Assembly (NCBI RefSeq): GCF_041146795.1
Contig: NC_135183.1
Span: 12,931,840 to 12,995,839, forward strand
Length of the DNA: 64,000 nucleotides
Direction of reading: 5' to 3'
Source of the DNA: Maylandia zebra
Taxonomy: Eukaryota; Chordata; Actinopteri; Cichliformes; Cichlidae
Positions 25,601 through 36,768 of the stretch are shown here, piece after piece. The notes under the pieces are model-generated. The model saw only the letters and a program-made list of their open reading frames with translations, was not told the DNA's origin and searched no databases. Numbering within the stretch: the first letter of the stretch is position 1; every line of letters begins with the position of its first letter. The position numbers and the translations under genes are program-made.

Positions 25601-27831
25601 GCAAGGCAGTGTTGTTAGAAAGCAGGTGTGCAGTAGTCCTTTTGGTAAACACTTTTTATTTGACAGCAAATAAAAATGGCCATAAGCATTTGGATTGCTG
25701 ATTCAGCAATCCACATGATGCAAAAAAGTGACACAAAATAACAAATTTTTCAGATCTGAACTGCTCGTGTAATGTATATCCACAATGAAAGTGTTGTGTT
25801 TGGGGAAAATTCGTCTGAGGAAAAATAGTGTTACTTTACTATTTACTATTACTGTACAGATGCACATTATGAGCTATGGTCAAAATTGTTACAGTGGCCT
25901 TATTACTCAAATCTGTTTAATCAGATTCAAAACATCTGAAATATCAAACTTGGTTAGAAAAAATAAATGCCGCAAATTTGTCCAGCAAAATTACGAGGTC
26001 ATAATTTAAACTACTATTAACGCATGATATAGTCAGACAGATTTTACACGTCTGGTGTGTAAAGGCCTAAATACTGAGGCCTAGGTTTGAAGCTTCCCTG
26101 AGGGCATTTACTGTGTCTTCTCCCTGGTCCTTCTCCCAGCATTCCTGTCTTCTGTCCACTAGCTTATTAAAGTCAGGCTAAAATGCCCCCAAAACAATAC
26201 ATACAAAGAAAGGCATGGGCATTTTATATATTTAGTGAGATTCCAGGTATTTTTTTTTCCAAAACAGCAATAATCTCATAGTTTTAACAGAAATCTCATT
26301 GCCTGGTGTGACTTACATACTCATTCTCCCTCTTGCTCTCCACAGAGAAGTTGTGCACATCCGTATTGGCGCCTCCTGATAATGATTCCACCTTGTAGCT
26401 CTGGGTCTTCCTGTTCTCACCCCTCTGAATTAATATGTTGTGCAAAGGAGGCCTGGTGTCCATCGAGCCCCTATTATGTCCATCCTTCACAGTTCCCACG
26501 CCAGGCAGCACTGGAATTGTCTGGGTGACATTGACAGAGTCTTCGACCTGATTTCCAGCATTTTCTACATGGAAAGTGCAAAGAAAAGTTCTCAATTTAA
26601 CAATTTTATGGTTTCATACATATAAATTGGTGCTTAATAAAGACAAATAGTGACATTTAATGGTTGATTCTCTGTCTTGATTCTTGTAAAAATTTTACAA
26701 CCCTCAAGTCAGTTTAAAAACTTGTCATATCTGGATTAAATTAAGAAAAGACACCAGAGATTGTTAGGTGTTAAGTTGTCTAAATGTAAAGAAGAAGCTT
26801 TTGGAAATCTGAGTCAGCCTAGTCCTCTCTCCCCAACCGGTCATGGCAGATCGTTGCCCCTCCCTGAGCCTGATTCTGTCGGAGGTTTCTTCCTGTTAAA
26901 AGGGAGTTTTTCCTTCCTACTGTCGCCAAAGTGCTTGCTCATATGGGGTCATATGATTGTAGGTTTTTTTTCTGTACATACAATAATCTGTATGTATTGT
27001 TGTAGGGTTAACCTTACAATATAAAGCGCCTTGACGTGACTGTAGTTGTGATTTGGCGCTGTATAAATGAAACTGAATTGAAAGTGTATTTAGGTTTGTT
27101 TGATATGGACGTAAAATTGCCATTTCTTTTTTTCATTAATATTTAATGGAAACATCTTCCTATTATCTCTTTTCTGAAGCACAAGTGGAGCTTAAGCTGC
27201 GACCTCAGAATCAAAAGCCAACATGTCATCGCTGTTCTGTTTTGTATAGAAATTGCCATATTACAAAATGACTGCAAAATGCTCGCTTGTGCTCATTCAA
27301 TCCAGCAGGAAATTCTTGACTGTGTATGAGGACCCTGTTAAAAGCAGACAAAATAAAGTTAGCTCATTGCCTTGTGGGATGTTTGGAGCCAGAATTGAAG
27401 CCAAATAATAAACAGAAACATGACAATTTCATATCCACAAATTTCCACAGTATGCAGGCCAAGAGATAGAGTCACAAGGAGGAACTGAGCGTAAACAAGA
27501 CCTTTTAAGGACCTTTAGAAGAAACGGTTGTATATATGTTTATGTGTGCATATATAAGGTGGGGAGAAGGCTGGGACAGGTATATTAATAGCCAGTGGTG
27601 TTGGCAAAGATTCCTGTCAAATCGTTAAACACAGCAAAGCAGGGACCATCTGTCTGAGAAGAAGAGGGGGGCTTCAGATGTTCCTCACTGAAATAGGAGA
27701 GGACCAAACTACCACCCATGTGCCACCCGGTCGACCACACCACCGCAAGGCCACAGTGGAAGGAGCTTACTGATCTCAGAGACGACGTCCTGGAGAGGCA
27801 GAGGGATGATGGGAACACACATGCAGCGACT

Positions 27832-27864
<33 letters not shown>

Positions 27865-28624
27865 ACCCAAACACAGTTTAAAACTGTTAACTCAAAGCAG
27901 ATTTTGTGTTTAAGAGCTGTGGTGAGGGCGGCGGACGGGCATGTAGGGGTGTAGCTCGTGTGGGCAGGCAGGCTAGCAGCCCACCCTTTCTCTGTGACCA
28001 CCTGATCAGTTAGTGATGCGGTGGAGCTCCACAGTCTCCCAGGCTCACGAGAACTGAGAACAACAACTTGGATGTCAACAACAGCGTGTGCTGCAATAGA
28101 GCAGAATCTGAAAGTGCCTTTCAACCTGAGGCACCCTCCACATGTTTTGCCCCAAACTTTTCAATAACAGCCATATATGTCCACAAGCAGGGACAAAAGA
28201 ATTATGCCCTGTTTTAGATTTCTGCAAGCATTCCTTTTTATTGTCAATATAAACTTTTTTATAACCCTTCTAGGAAGTCTGGGGTGTTTTAGATTGACAC
28301 ATTACGCAATTTGTTTGTATAATAGCACAGGGGTAAACAGCACAAACTGCGGTGAGGAGGAGAGCTTGTTAATGTCTGGGAGGAGATCCTGTGCTGAATC
28401 TGGGGACATGGCTGTGGAAACCGCTGAGCTGCATCAACACACTCTGACCAACAGGGGCACTTGGGGTCATTTTCTTCCTCTCCGCCTCCTTTTCTGGATC
28501 TCTTCTCCAGTTGTGCAGATGGAGAAGGAAACAGATCAATACCCATGTCAATACTGTTACTGGTAGTTCTTATTTTAGGTGGATCTGGAAGCTGGAAAGT
28601 AAGTGAAAGAATGAGAACTTTGTA

Positions 28625-28711
<87 letters not shown>

Positions 28712-30545
28712 ATGTTTGTATGACACTGTCACTGCTGAGTGCTTGTACACCACGCATTAGTGTGGCCAAACCAAACAACCAGGAAAAAGAAAACACACAC
28801 ATGGGCTCTTGGGTGCCTGACGTCAGTTGTGTGCCCAGACGCACAACCATGTGTATTCACATGTAGGTGACATGTGTGCCATTTGACTAGTGTGAGCAGC
28901 AGCCATACATTTAAATAAAAGACCAGGCATAGGATGGCTCTCAGTGTGACAGTTAAGAAATCTAGCATTGGTATTCAATGCTAATTGGCTGTGATTGTGT
29001 GTTTGAATACTTGCGTTGGGAATTTCATCCCTGTTTTGTCAGACAGAGGTATCAAACATAAGGCCCGGAGGCCAATTCGGCCCTTTGGATACCTTTGGAG
29101 AATGTGAAGGACATACATTTTGGACTTTTAACTGTATTTTCACAAGTTTTACAGCTTTTCCTATTTATGAAGACCTTTGTCACATCCAGTTATACTAAAT
29201 CAAAATAGTTAAGTTATACATATCTGTATTTTACACATTTACTACTTACAGTTTGACCCCATAGTTATGACAGATATTTTCCATTTACTACAGAGGCATG
29301 TAGAAAAAATGAGTGAGGGTAATTTCACTGGTCCAGCCCACATAAGATCAAAGTGGGCTGTATTGGCCCTAGATATAAAATGACATTGACAGCTGTGATC
29401 TAGGCTGTCTGCACCAGGGAAGCACATACTGTGCACATCCATGCTGTGTCCAAGAATCCATTAGCTTTAACATAAGGGCTTCACAGCAGATAGGGACATG
29501 GTCTGCACTCGGCCTCAGCTAAATACTATAAACCATAAACTTACAGAATATAAATGGCAAATTCTGGTTTGGGGGACTGTGTGTGCATATGCTACTGTGT
29601 GCATTATGAAGAAAGGGAAGGAGCAGTAGTGTCCTCTTCTTAAAACTATTTTCAAGTGTAACATGTCAATCATAAAACTCCTCGTGTTCTGTTTCGTATT
29701 TACGGACGATGTTCCAAAGGGACTTGTAGGAAAGCAGTATTAGCTGACGTGGGACCCTCCAACTTAGAAAGTCACGACTCCTGTTATGAAGTCAAACTTT
29801 TAGGAGTCTAGTGGGATTTGTTTAACGCAGGCCAGCGCACAATTGTGCAATGTAACCCCCCACCCCCAAACACAGACACACACGTATTGTTGTGATTTGC
29901 CAAAAAGCCCGGAAAATACGTTTTTGCATCTTTCTTTGTGCTTTTTAATCACAAGCAGCTCTGTCACAGCATCTTTAGCACAGCCACTATAAATGCCTCA
30001 CATTTAACCCAGGAGGGAACTGTTGGACTTGGTCAGCGAAGAACAGCACCCTAATGGGCAGGGCGCCTGTCAAAGTCAATGCATAATAGCATTCAGGGGC
30101 GCACACAAACATACCCACACAAACACGCACACACGGGCAACAAGGTGTCAGAGAATCATTAAAAAAAGAAAAGAAAAGACTTCCCACCTTCTTTTTGCGG
30201 TGGCATGAGAACGCTGTTCAGTTTTTTGGGACTCGAACACACTCCCCGTCCCTCCAGGAGAGCCTGCAGGGGTCTGCTCTCCCCGGGCTGGTGCCGACAG
30301 GTCAAGCCGGAGCCGCAGCGCCCCGTGTACACTCCACACGGTTGTCCCTCTCCGAGGGCGCACGTCATGCAGCAGCCGCAGCCGGGCTCCTTCACCCGCT
30401 CCACACAGTCTTTCGGCAGCGGCTTGCACTGCAGGAGCGCGCCGGCGTCGCAAGGCTCACATCGAACCACGGGGCCCACAGTGCCGGCGAGCCGGGCGAA
30501 TGCAGCCAGCGCGGCAACCAGACAAAGCACACAGACATCGGGCAT
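10501..30545 (-). CDS. igfbp3: Insulin-like growth factor-binding protein 3 (four coding exons)
   Basis: Secreted main carrier of circulating IGFs in vertebrates, also active at cell surfaces. Minus-strand exons are 30545-30188, 26564-26317, 23511-23392 and 10626-10501, with GT/AG introns in phases 1, 0 and 0; they join to 852 bases, 283 residues. Residues 1 to about 22 form a signal peptide. The N-terminal domain has 12 cysteines with GCGCC. The linker contains a FSVESKRENEY stretch typical of IGFBP3. The C-terminal thyroglobulin domain has 6 cysteines, starts GPCRREME and carries KKKQ and KGRRRGYCWCVDKYGQPLPG, the basic heparin, acid-labile-subunit and nuclear-import region of the family. 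An open frame extends 21 bases upstream but starts at GTG, so the ATG at 30545 was chosen. Intron 3 is about 12.8 kb and full of transposon relics. Confidence 0.95.
10627..11817. other. igfbp3 intron 3, distal part
   Basis: No exon, RNA gene or clear repeat recognised. Confidence 0.4.
11818..12424 (-). mobile_element. Solo LTR, 607 bp, TSD GTACT
   Basis: The element begins TGTCATG and ends CATGACA and is flanked by perfect 5-bp duplications GTACT (11813-11817 and 12425-12429). On the minus strand an ATTAAAG polyadenylation-like signal lies in the distal part. No internal gag-pol region is present. It belongs with the related copies at 35817-36517 and 50358-51010, which share the '(a)ggacccaaa(t/c)gcaaaactcac' type block. 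TG/CA ends with a 5-bp duplication indicate an LTR left by recombination between two LTRs. Confidence 0.8.
12425..13536. other. igfbp3 intron 3, no feature recognised
   Basis: Unremarkable intronic DNA. No repeat boundaries or exons seen. Confidence 0.35.
13537..13700 (+). pseudogene. Tc1-like transposase fragment
   Basis: The region reads as a degraded stretch of Tc1-type transposase around the second catalytic aspartate, with readable pieces such as HKAQIISNWFL and WPPQSP with changes and a frame break. About 50 codons remain. A differently deleted copy of the same family lies at 52025-52205. Family assignment from memory of Tc1 proteins. Confidence 0.55.
14350..14738. mobile_element. Small TIR element (MITE) flanked by TA
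   Basis: CACTGCTTAACAAATT at 14350 is matched by its near-perfect inverted copy ending at 14738, with TA at both flanks. The interior is AT-rich and non-coding. A Tc1/mariner-type MITE is the best reading. Confidence 0.5.
15537..15725 (+). pseudogene. BED-type zinc-finger fragment of a hAT-like transposase
   Basis: A 62-codon frame contains CKICKKDLPAKSG, the first half of a BED zinc finger; in another frame the DNA continues toward the H-x-x-H part, ending near KTHSM. BED fingers are typical of hAT transposases and their domesticated ZBED relatives. The frame break and short length mark it as a relic inside igfbp3 intron 3. Confidence 0.5.
15842..15884. repeat. Perfect 17-bp inverted repeat (hairpin)
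   Basis: Arms 15842-15858 and 15868-15884 are exact reverse complements around a 9-base loop. It does not coincide with a recognised element end. Confidence 0.9.
15930..16551 (+). repeat. Possible LTR-like repeat
   Basis: The segment has repeated 'gattgg' (CCAAT) motifs near its start, AATAAA at about 16434-16439 and an ACATAACA end, a layout like an LTR in plus orientation. I could not find a matching target duplication, so the boundaries are uncertain and it may be another repeat type. Confidence 0.3.
16552..19589. other. igfbp3 intron 3, no gene recognised
   Basis: AT-rich intronic DNA. A CCCTAACCCTAAC run at about 19015-19030 is only two telomere-like units. Confidence 0.4.
19590..20157 (-). 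pseudogene. Non-LTR retrotransposon (LINE) reverse transcriptase relic
   Basis: On the minus strand a segment near 20150-19930 reads LLFADDVVL-like, the FADD catalytic box of LINE reverse transcriptases (frame shared with QVTVAVGWFATKREAA and RISTSKSEAM). Further along at 19830-19600 the DNA keeps blocks typical of the 3' part of the same teleost LINE. Stops and shifts throughout. Rex1-like or a related clade is possible; the exact clade is not settled. Confidence 0.6.
20158..20745. mobile_element. MITE with imperfect terminal repeats
   Basis: 'gaggccacgtctacag' at the left faces an imperfect inverted partner ending 'gtgcacatggcctgag' at the right. Both halves carry 'gtgtggac'/'gtccacac' blocks and 'cgttttcaaaacgc'-like motifs, as in common fish MITEs. 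It abuts the LINE relic. No clear target duplication. Confidence 0.45.
20746..23391. other. igfbp3 intron 3, proximal part
   Basis: No gene recognised. A 177-codon minus-strand frame at 22236-22769 shows no domain and lies in intronic, pyrimidine-rich DNA. A short TG tract is at about 23297-23329. Confidence 0.4.
23392..23511 (-). CDS. igfbp3: igfbp3 coding exon 3
   Basis: 40 codons, phase 0 at both ends, acceptor gctag and donor gtgact. It starts GPCRREME and ends KGFYKKKQ, the same boundaries as igfbp1 exon 3. Confidence 0.95.
23512..26316. other. igfbp3 intron 2
   Basis: 2.8 kb of AT-rich intronic DNA without a recognised element. Confidence 0.4.
26317..26564 (-). CDS. igfbp3: igfbp3 coding exon 2
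   Basis: Acceptor tgtag, donor gtaagt. It begins by completing a split GAA codon and ends ESKRENEY. It encodes the variable linker, with several serine/threonine sites and N-x-T/S sequons such as NVT and NFS that could be glycosylated. Confidence 0.92.
26815..27085 (+). mobile_element. L2-like LINE 3' end
   Basis: Plus-strand copy of the conserved 3' end seen at 7949-8200: 'ccggtcatggcagatcg', 'cctgttaaaagggag', 'gtgcttgctcatatgg', 'ataaagcgccttga', ending with a 'gaattgaa' tail remnant. It lies in igfbp3 intron 1, antisense to the gene. Confidence 0.7.
27830..27862. repeat. (CA)n microsatellite
   Basis: About 16 CA units in igfbp3 intron 1. Confidence 0.9.
28627..28710. repeat. Long (TG)n microsatellite
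   Basis: About 40 uninterrupted TG units, the longest dinucleotide run in the window, in igfbp3 intron 1. Long open frames here are repeat artefacts. Confidence 0.95.
29044..29393 (+). repeat. hAT-like dispersed repeat
   Basis: Same family as the window's first 370 bases. It opens 'cagaggtatcaaacataagg', resembling a hAT-type terminal repeat, and ends around a GGGCTGTATTGGCCCTA block with a degraded inverted end. Non-coding. Confidence 0.5.
29394..30187. other. igfbp3 intron 1, part nearest exon 1
   Basis: No feature recognised beyond CA-rich simple sequence around 30105-30135. Confidence 0.35.
30188..30545 (-). CDS. igfbp3: igfbp3 coding exon 1
   Basis: Starts at the ATG reading MPDVCVLC and ends at a gtggga donor in phase 1. 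It encodes the signal peptide and the complete 12-cysteine IGF-binding domain with GCGCC. The GC content is clearly higher than in the flanks. Confidence 0.95.
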
Positions 30546-30671
30546 TCTACCGATTAAGCTGGTCACAAAGGGACAGTATGTGAGTTGTCACGTAGGCTTA
30601 AGGGGACTCTCTGTGACACAGCGAGCTGGCTAGCCTTCTCCATCTGTATTTTCTTTTACGCGAAGTTCTCG

Positions 30672-30679
30672 TTTTTATA
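30672..30679 (-). promoter_or_regulatory. igfbp3: TATA box of igfbp3
   Basis: Reads TATAAAAA on the minus strand, 127 bases upstream of the ATG. A transcription start near 30645 would give a 5' UTR of about 100 bases. Confidence 0.7.
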
Positions 30680-30689
30680 CAGACAGAAA

Positions 30690-33060
30690 AAAACAGCCAA
30701 CAGGTCACACCCTCCTCCGTATGAATAATGTAAATGGAGAGCCCCGATATGAGGGACCGCTATATCCAGTCTCGGGTGGAGGTGAGTGGGGGGCAGCCGC
30801 TGAAAACATTCAACTCTTTGAATCCTTTAACGTATTTTACTAAGTTCTGTTCATCTAGTGCGCTTCCAGCTCCAAATCTGCTCCGTCCATCTGGTTCCCC
30901 TGTAAAAGGAAAAGCCAAGTTATGTCAGCAGGTTGAAGCTGTTGGCTTTTTTATATACTGTTTACTAGTATAAATCACTTTCATTTTCATTTTGCAGATA
31001 AGATGACAAACTGCACCAAGGACAGTTCTCATGTGGTGACTGCTCCCAAAACTCCGGGTTTGGGAATTTGAGGGTTCTGCTCCACTGGTCCGATCTCCTG
31101 CTGGCATTAATCCTATGTGAGTGAGTGCCACTGGTGTTACCCCAAGCTCCCCCACCACACCCACATGCAATACTGATAAAACATTCCTCTGGGTAGGTGT
31201 ATAGGTGGCCTCATACTATAACAATAATTTCTTTGCATATAGTGTTTGTATAAGTGTGACCGCATGCTGGACTGTGGGTGCAGCCAAAGAGGTATTGTTT
31301 AACTGCTCTGGTCTGCTAAAGCTGCAGAGATTGGATGCACATGCCAGCTACCAAGCACGTGCAGACCAGACTGCATACCTGACCCTTTTTCGCTCGGTAT
31401 CCAGACCCCCTTGTGCCTTTCCTCCTGGATGCCTCCACCCTGTCATTGACCCCACAGGACTTCCAATTATTAAAAAGAAAATGTTGTGATTGTGCAGGCT
31501 CAGCATCTGCCCCCCTCTACGTTCAGCATATCCTTCTGTTCTGCAATAACAAACGCAAGAGGGGGGCACACGCTGAGAAAATAATGTAATAAGTATAGTC
31601 CGTTGTGTGATTTCCACCACAGAAGCAGAAAAAGTGTTGAGACTCCATTATGAAAAACAAGCACTAGGTAAGGAAACACTCCCAGAATAGCGAGAAAACG
31701 TCTCCAGCTGAGATTAGTTTTCTCATTACTTGACATGTTTTTTTCTCTTTTTGCATTTTTCAGCTTTTTTTGCATCTGAAATATTTAGATTCTGATCTGT
31801 GGCTTGTTTATTGTCTGCCCATCTGTCCAGGGTTGGGTTTAACTAAACGTACAGTTTAGACTAATTCAGCAGAAAGACACTTTTGGAAAACTGTGTCCAC
31901 TTAGTATGAATACAGAAAACTTCTGGTTTGTGTCTATAAGGGGTGACCGGGTTCATTGTGATGCGTTGTTATTGTTTGGCTGGCTAAACCAGCCCTCATA
32001 TAAAACATGTAAACAGACTTGATATGCTGTTCTCCAGTTTTATGACAATTTGCTTGATTAGATATTGCGAAACGAAAAACATATACAATGGCATGTGGCA
32101 AAGGTAAACAGACATTCACTGGATCCTCCTGATTTCAAGATTCAGGAGTCAGAACAGAGTATGTTGTAATTTGCCTCGGGACAGTTTGGGTATAATAAAA
32201 TGATGAAATGAAATCAGATAACTGCTAGCAAAAACATGCACATCTCATTTCCTAAACCATATGTTCAACTTGTCTCTGTTGCAGTCTCAGCAAACTGCAA
32301 TAAGAGATACTATTTGTCTCACTCAACAATCTTGTCTTGGTCTTGCATCTGCACTTTTGTCTTTCACCCTCTCTGTCTTCCTCTGCCTCGGGGAATCTGA
32401 TATCCTCTGGTTATTAATCTCTTCTTTAAAGTGTCCCAGTCAACATTCCTTTGTGATACAGTTTCACAATGCAGCACATTTCAGGCCATAAATCATTAAT
32501 TGGAAACACAAAGTCACTGATGGTCCTCAGTAACACTGGCACAATGTACTTTATAATTTGTGGTTTTGTGAAGCCCAAAGGTTCTGCGCTGATTTATTTA
32601 TTTCCTTCTCCCAAGAGTGATTCAAGAAGTGAATTTCCTTTCTGTCAACATGTACTGTCTTCATATTCAAGCTATGCCATCAGCAGGCATTGCACTCACT
32701 GACCACATTATGACCTGCGGATCACTTTATATAAAAACACTCATTTTACATTCTATTCATAGATCACGTTGACAGCACTGTTACTTAGTGATATGTTACT
32801 TGACTGACTTTCAAGCCCATCACAGTGTGCTGCAGTTATCCTCTAGTTTGCTTACAGGAGATCTTGTTTTCTTATCTCTTCTTATTTTCTTTCTTTTTAA
32901 TTTTTTTTATCAAGAAATAGTGGAAAGAATGAGATTGGCATAGATTTTGTTGGACTTTAAATGTGACCCACAAAAAACACTAGGTCAACTTGCTGTCAGC
33001 AATAATGGGATACTGGTGGAGCCCCTGCACTCAGTCTGTTTCAGCCCCCCTTGTGATTGG
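30690..33060. other. igfbp3 5' flank, gene-free
   Basis: No coding region or clear repeat recognised. Confidence 0.4.
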
Positions 33061-33069
33061 CTACGTGTA

Positions 33070-33240
33070 TATGAAGTCTAAAGTGGTCGTAATGGTAACA
33101 GGAGCATTCAGAGCTGTGACCGTACTAACTGGAAGAGCGACTCCAGCAGATTCCCAAGAGAACACCAGAGGTCTCTGTCCAGAAGCAGTCCTAGGAACAG
33201 CAAAGACAGTGCACCGAGTTTCTGAGGGTCTGTTACATTA
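33070..33240 (+). pseudogene. R4/Rex6-like LINE 3' coding relic
   Basis: The plus strand reads a degraded C-terminal LINE segment (KVVVMVTGAFRAVT, then AVLGTAKTVHR after a frame change). The opposite-strand relic at 61291-61806 has the better-preserved VVPVVIGTLGAVT in the same place. About 55 codons remain. Confidence 0.5.
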
Positions 33241-33244
33241 CTGA

Positions 33245-35735
33245 AATGATGGCCAAAATTAAAATCATAAAAACAAGATATCAATTAATATAAAAAGTTC
33301 CTCTCTTGAAAAAAGAAATCTATCCCTCCATAGTCTTTTAAGAGCAACTCATTCTTAAAGGATGACTGAACAAACAACCTAAATTTACCTGAACTCTGCT
33401 GTTCCAATTTGACTCTTCATCACAGTAAAATTAGTTCAACACTTCCTCACATATTTTTGTTTTATTGTATCTTCCTATGGCATCCCAATGGGCGAAGTGA
33501 AATGAGAAAAAAAATAATCAGGCATTCCTTTAAGCAGCCAAATAAGGGTCTTTCTTATCAACAGAATGCATCCTCAAACTGCAGCACAAATATTTGAAGA
33601 TTTTTTTGCTATGTAGTTCCACTTATTTGCACTGCTGAGCCACTTTCAATGTTAACTATTTTTCTAAGGTGTTGGGATGCTTTCCCATCAGAAGGATGAT
33701 TAACATGTAATTTGTCTGAATTATGTTGACTGTGGCTTACAGAGAAAAGGCATAAATAATGTGTACTGCCAACAGCATGTTGAAGAAAATCATTTGGTGC
33801 TCTTTAACTCAACCCGGGTGCTGACAGCAAAGACAGGCCTCGTCCATCATGGTGGAACACGTAGATGGGCTAATGAAGCCGGGATCTTTTCTGCAGGCTG
33901 ATAATTGCTTCTGGGCTGTTTGGGGCCTCAAATGACAAGACTGTAAAGCATGTAGTAAAATCTGGTAAACTTAGAAGAATGTAGGGATTTCTTGGTGGAT
34001 CATGGGAATCTGCTATCCCTATCATAATCAGAACTGACATTTAACATTACTGTTTAATGCTTTTAGCTGTCTTTTGACTTCAGCAAATTAAAGAAGAAGG
34101 GATGTAACCATATGTTGGATGCCAACTTGGGTGGCAGACATCTGCCTTTGTTAACCACCATCCTTGGGCCCTATTAATTTGGCTGTTTTGAGGTCAGGAC
34201 TGACAGTTGAATTGTTTTCCAGAAACTTAAAGGCCTGCAGTTGATGTTACTGTAGTCACATCAGTTAGAGTTTCTCTTAATGTTCCCTGATAGTTTTTCC
34301 CACTTGCATAGACATGACTCTTCCACGCAGCAACCAGAGTGACATAGGGATGTACATTCTTAGAAAGCATAGTGCTGACTTTTGAAACAATATACAAAAA
34401 TAGAATATGTTTTTTTGTTATTTCACTTGCAAATTTGTGACACAGGTTTTTCTTCAATAACATAATGGAGGCCTTTCCTAGAGACAATGGTACAGCTTTT
34501 TGTTGATATCAGTCAGATGCCAAGCATGCTTTCAAAACCAGCCCTTCTTTTATTGATTGTTACAATGGGGGCTGCACTTCAGGAATGAACTCATATTTGT
34601 ATCTGTTTTCAATAAATTGATGGAATGAGCATGGCTTGACGGCCCTCTGTCACTGTCTGCGTGACATGTGCAGAGAAACATCTGGAGGCAAGAAAGAAAG
34701 ACGAGAAGAAGAATGTGGGGAGTTAAAAAGGTGAAGGAAGAATAAAAAAAGATCACAAGCTCTACATTTTTTAAATCAAGGAAACTACATGTGGGAGCAA
34801 AGAGACGCAAAGAAGTTAGGGTTCGCGTATGTGTTATGATGTGTTTGCGGTGAGGTCTGTGTCTTTTGTTGGGCTCTGTTGAACTAGAGTTTGGTATGCC
34901 TGGCAGCTCTCAGCAGGAGGTCCTGCCCAGCAGAAGCTCACTAATTGTACAAACAGGCAGTGTGGCACCTTGGATTGGACTTGTGCCTTGAGGCCAGGTA
35001 CAGCATGCTTTGGCATACTTTCAAGGAAAGATCAGAGTCATGTGCTCACAAGTGCTGATTGTCTTCAGGTCAGAAGTACTCCCACTGCGAGTTGGCGGAG
35101 GTAGGAGGTTGCTATGGGAAGGAGATACACGGCTAGACAATCTTGCCTGGCACTCTCAGGTTGACCAACTCAAGTGACACTTTCCTGAGAGTGGGCCAAT
35201 TCCAGGCTGCTAAGAGGATCAGTTTCCCCTTTCTGCCATGACACACATACTCAGCTAGCACTACTCAGTAATCTTCAGGATTGCTGTTCATCAGGCACCA
35301 ACTTTTCAGACAATTTTCCAAGCTTTCCAAAATTAGTGGGGTTTTGCAGTATGGAATCTGGACTCAGTCTAACGGAAACAACAAAAACACAAGAAACTCT
35401 ACTGGTCAGAAGCAGGCAAAGGTCTGCTAGAGGAGCAAAATAGATTTGTGAGGTAAGGTATTGGAATCGGTTCTATAGAAAGGGAACATCCAGACAGAGG
35501 AAAAGCATTATGATATAGTATGTGACGTAGAGACGTGTCTAATCTTGGATCTTGGTGTAGCACAGCTTGCTCTGGGACTTCACATGCAGTCACATGACAG
35601 CTGAACAGGCAGGCTAACAAATCCATTAGCAGAATCTGTGAATGGGTATTTGGGACAGAGAAACCATAATACCACCGTGGTATTATTACAAGACCCAAAT
35701 CACATAAAAGTAATAATAACACAAATCAAATTAAT
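33245..35735. other. Gene-free DNA
   Basis: No exon, RNA gene or bounded element recognised. Confidence 0.35.
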
Positions 35736-35816
35736 TTACTTAACACCATAGACAATTGCCTTCAGATGACCCCAAAGATAAAAGTGTTAAGGGGTCAGAT
35801 CGGGAGACCTTGGGGG

Positions 35817-36517
35817 TGTCATGTTTTGGCTGTGCGCAGGCAGGAGAAGGACCCAAACGCAAAACTCACCACACAGGAATTAAACTCAAAAAGCTGCTTT
35901 ATTGCAGAATGGCACAAAAAATAACAAAACTAAACTGGGACATGGATAAACTGACACATAGGGAAAGACAGCCATGAGGGAGACTACAACACTGACAAAG
36001 AGAAACACAGGGCTTAAATACACTGAGGGATAACAAGGGAATGAGCCACAGAAGGAGAGCACAGCTAGGAGTAATCAGGCTGGACGAGACAAGGGAAGCA
36101 AAACTAGAAACGCTGACATGAGACACACTGACTGGAAACACACTGACTGAACTCTAAACATGTAAACTTAACAGCAACTGGGGAGACAGAACATGGGAAC
36201 CTGAAACATGGGACAGAAAGGCACAGTAGACACAACGTGAACATAACAACGCCACAGGGAAAGAGTAAAACAAAACACAAAACCTCTTAGAAAATAAAAT
36301 AGGAAACCTAATGAAACGCAGACATGACTACATGAACTTGACAATATAACAGACATGAAACACATGAAGAGCAAGGAAGACTTAACAGGGGTTGGAAGAC
36401 ACAAGGGGAATCTAATAACAAATGAACTAGAAAACCTAATGAGCTTAACCATATACTATAAACATCAAAATAATCTAAAACTCAAAACGCTGGGTCATAA
36501 GACCCAGGGTCGTGACA
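35817..36517 (-). mobile_element. Solo LTR, 701 bp, TSD GGGGG
   Basis: Begins TGTCATG and ends CGTGACA, with GGGGG on both sides (35812-35816 and 36518-36522). On the minus strand an AATAAAGC signal lies near the far end, and a palindrome (TGGGTCATAAGACCCA) sits just inside the minus-strand 5' end. It interrupts the mariner transposase between the second and third catalytic aspartates. Confidence 0.85.
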
Positions 36518-36768
36518 GGGGGCCATTCAACTGGCCCACGACGACCAATCTGCTTTCCAGGAAACTGTTCATCTAGGAATGCTCGGACCTGGCACCCATA
36601 ATGTGGTGGTGCACCATCTTGCTGGAAAAACTCAGGGAACGTGCCAGCTTCAGTGCACAAAGAGGGAAACACATCATCATGTAGCAATTTCAAATATCCA
36701 GTGGCCTTGAGGTTTCCATTGATGAAGAATGGACCCACTACCGTTGTACCCCACATACCACACCAAAC

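Noticed and set aside
28289-28753. Long minus-strand open frame (154 codons)
   Set aside because: Driven by the CA/TG microsatellite; translates as Thr-His repeats.
30546-30566. Upstream extension of the igfbp3 frame by seven codons
   Set aside because: It begins at GTG, not ATG. The ATG at 30545 directly precedes a good signal peptide.
32690-32735. Possible terminal repeat of a Tc1-like element
   Set aside because: Short similarity only; no inverted partner or TA-flanked unit found.
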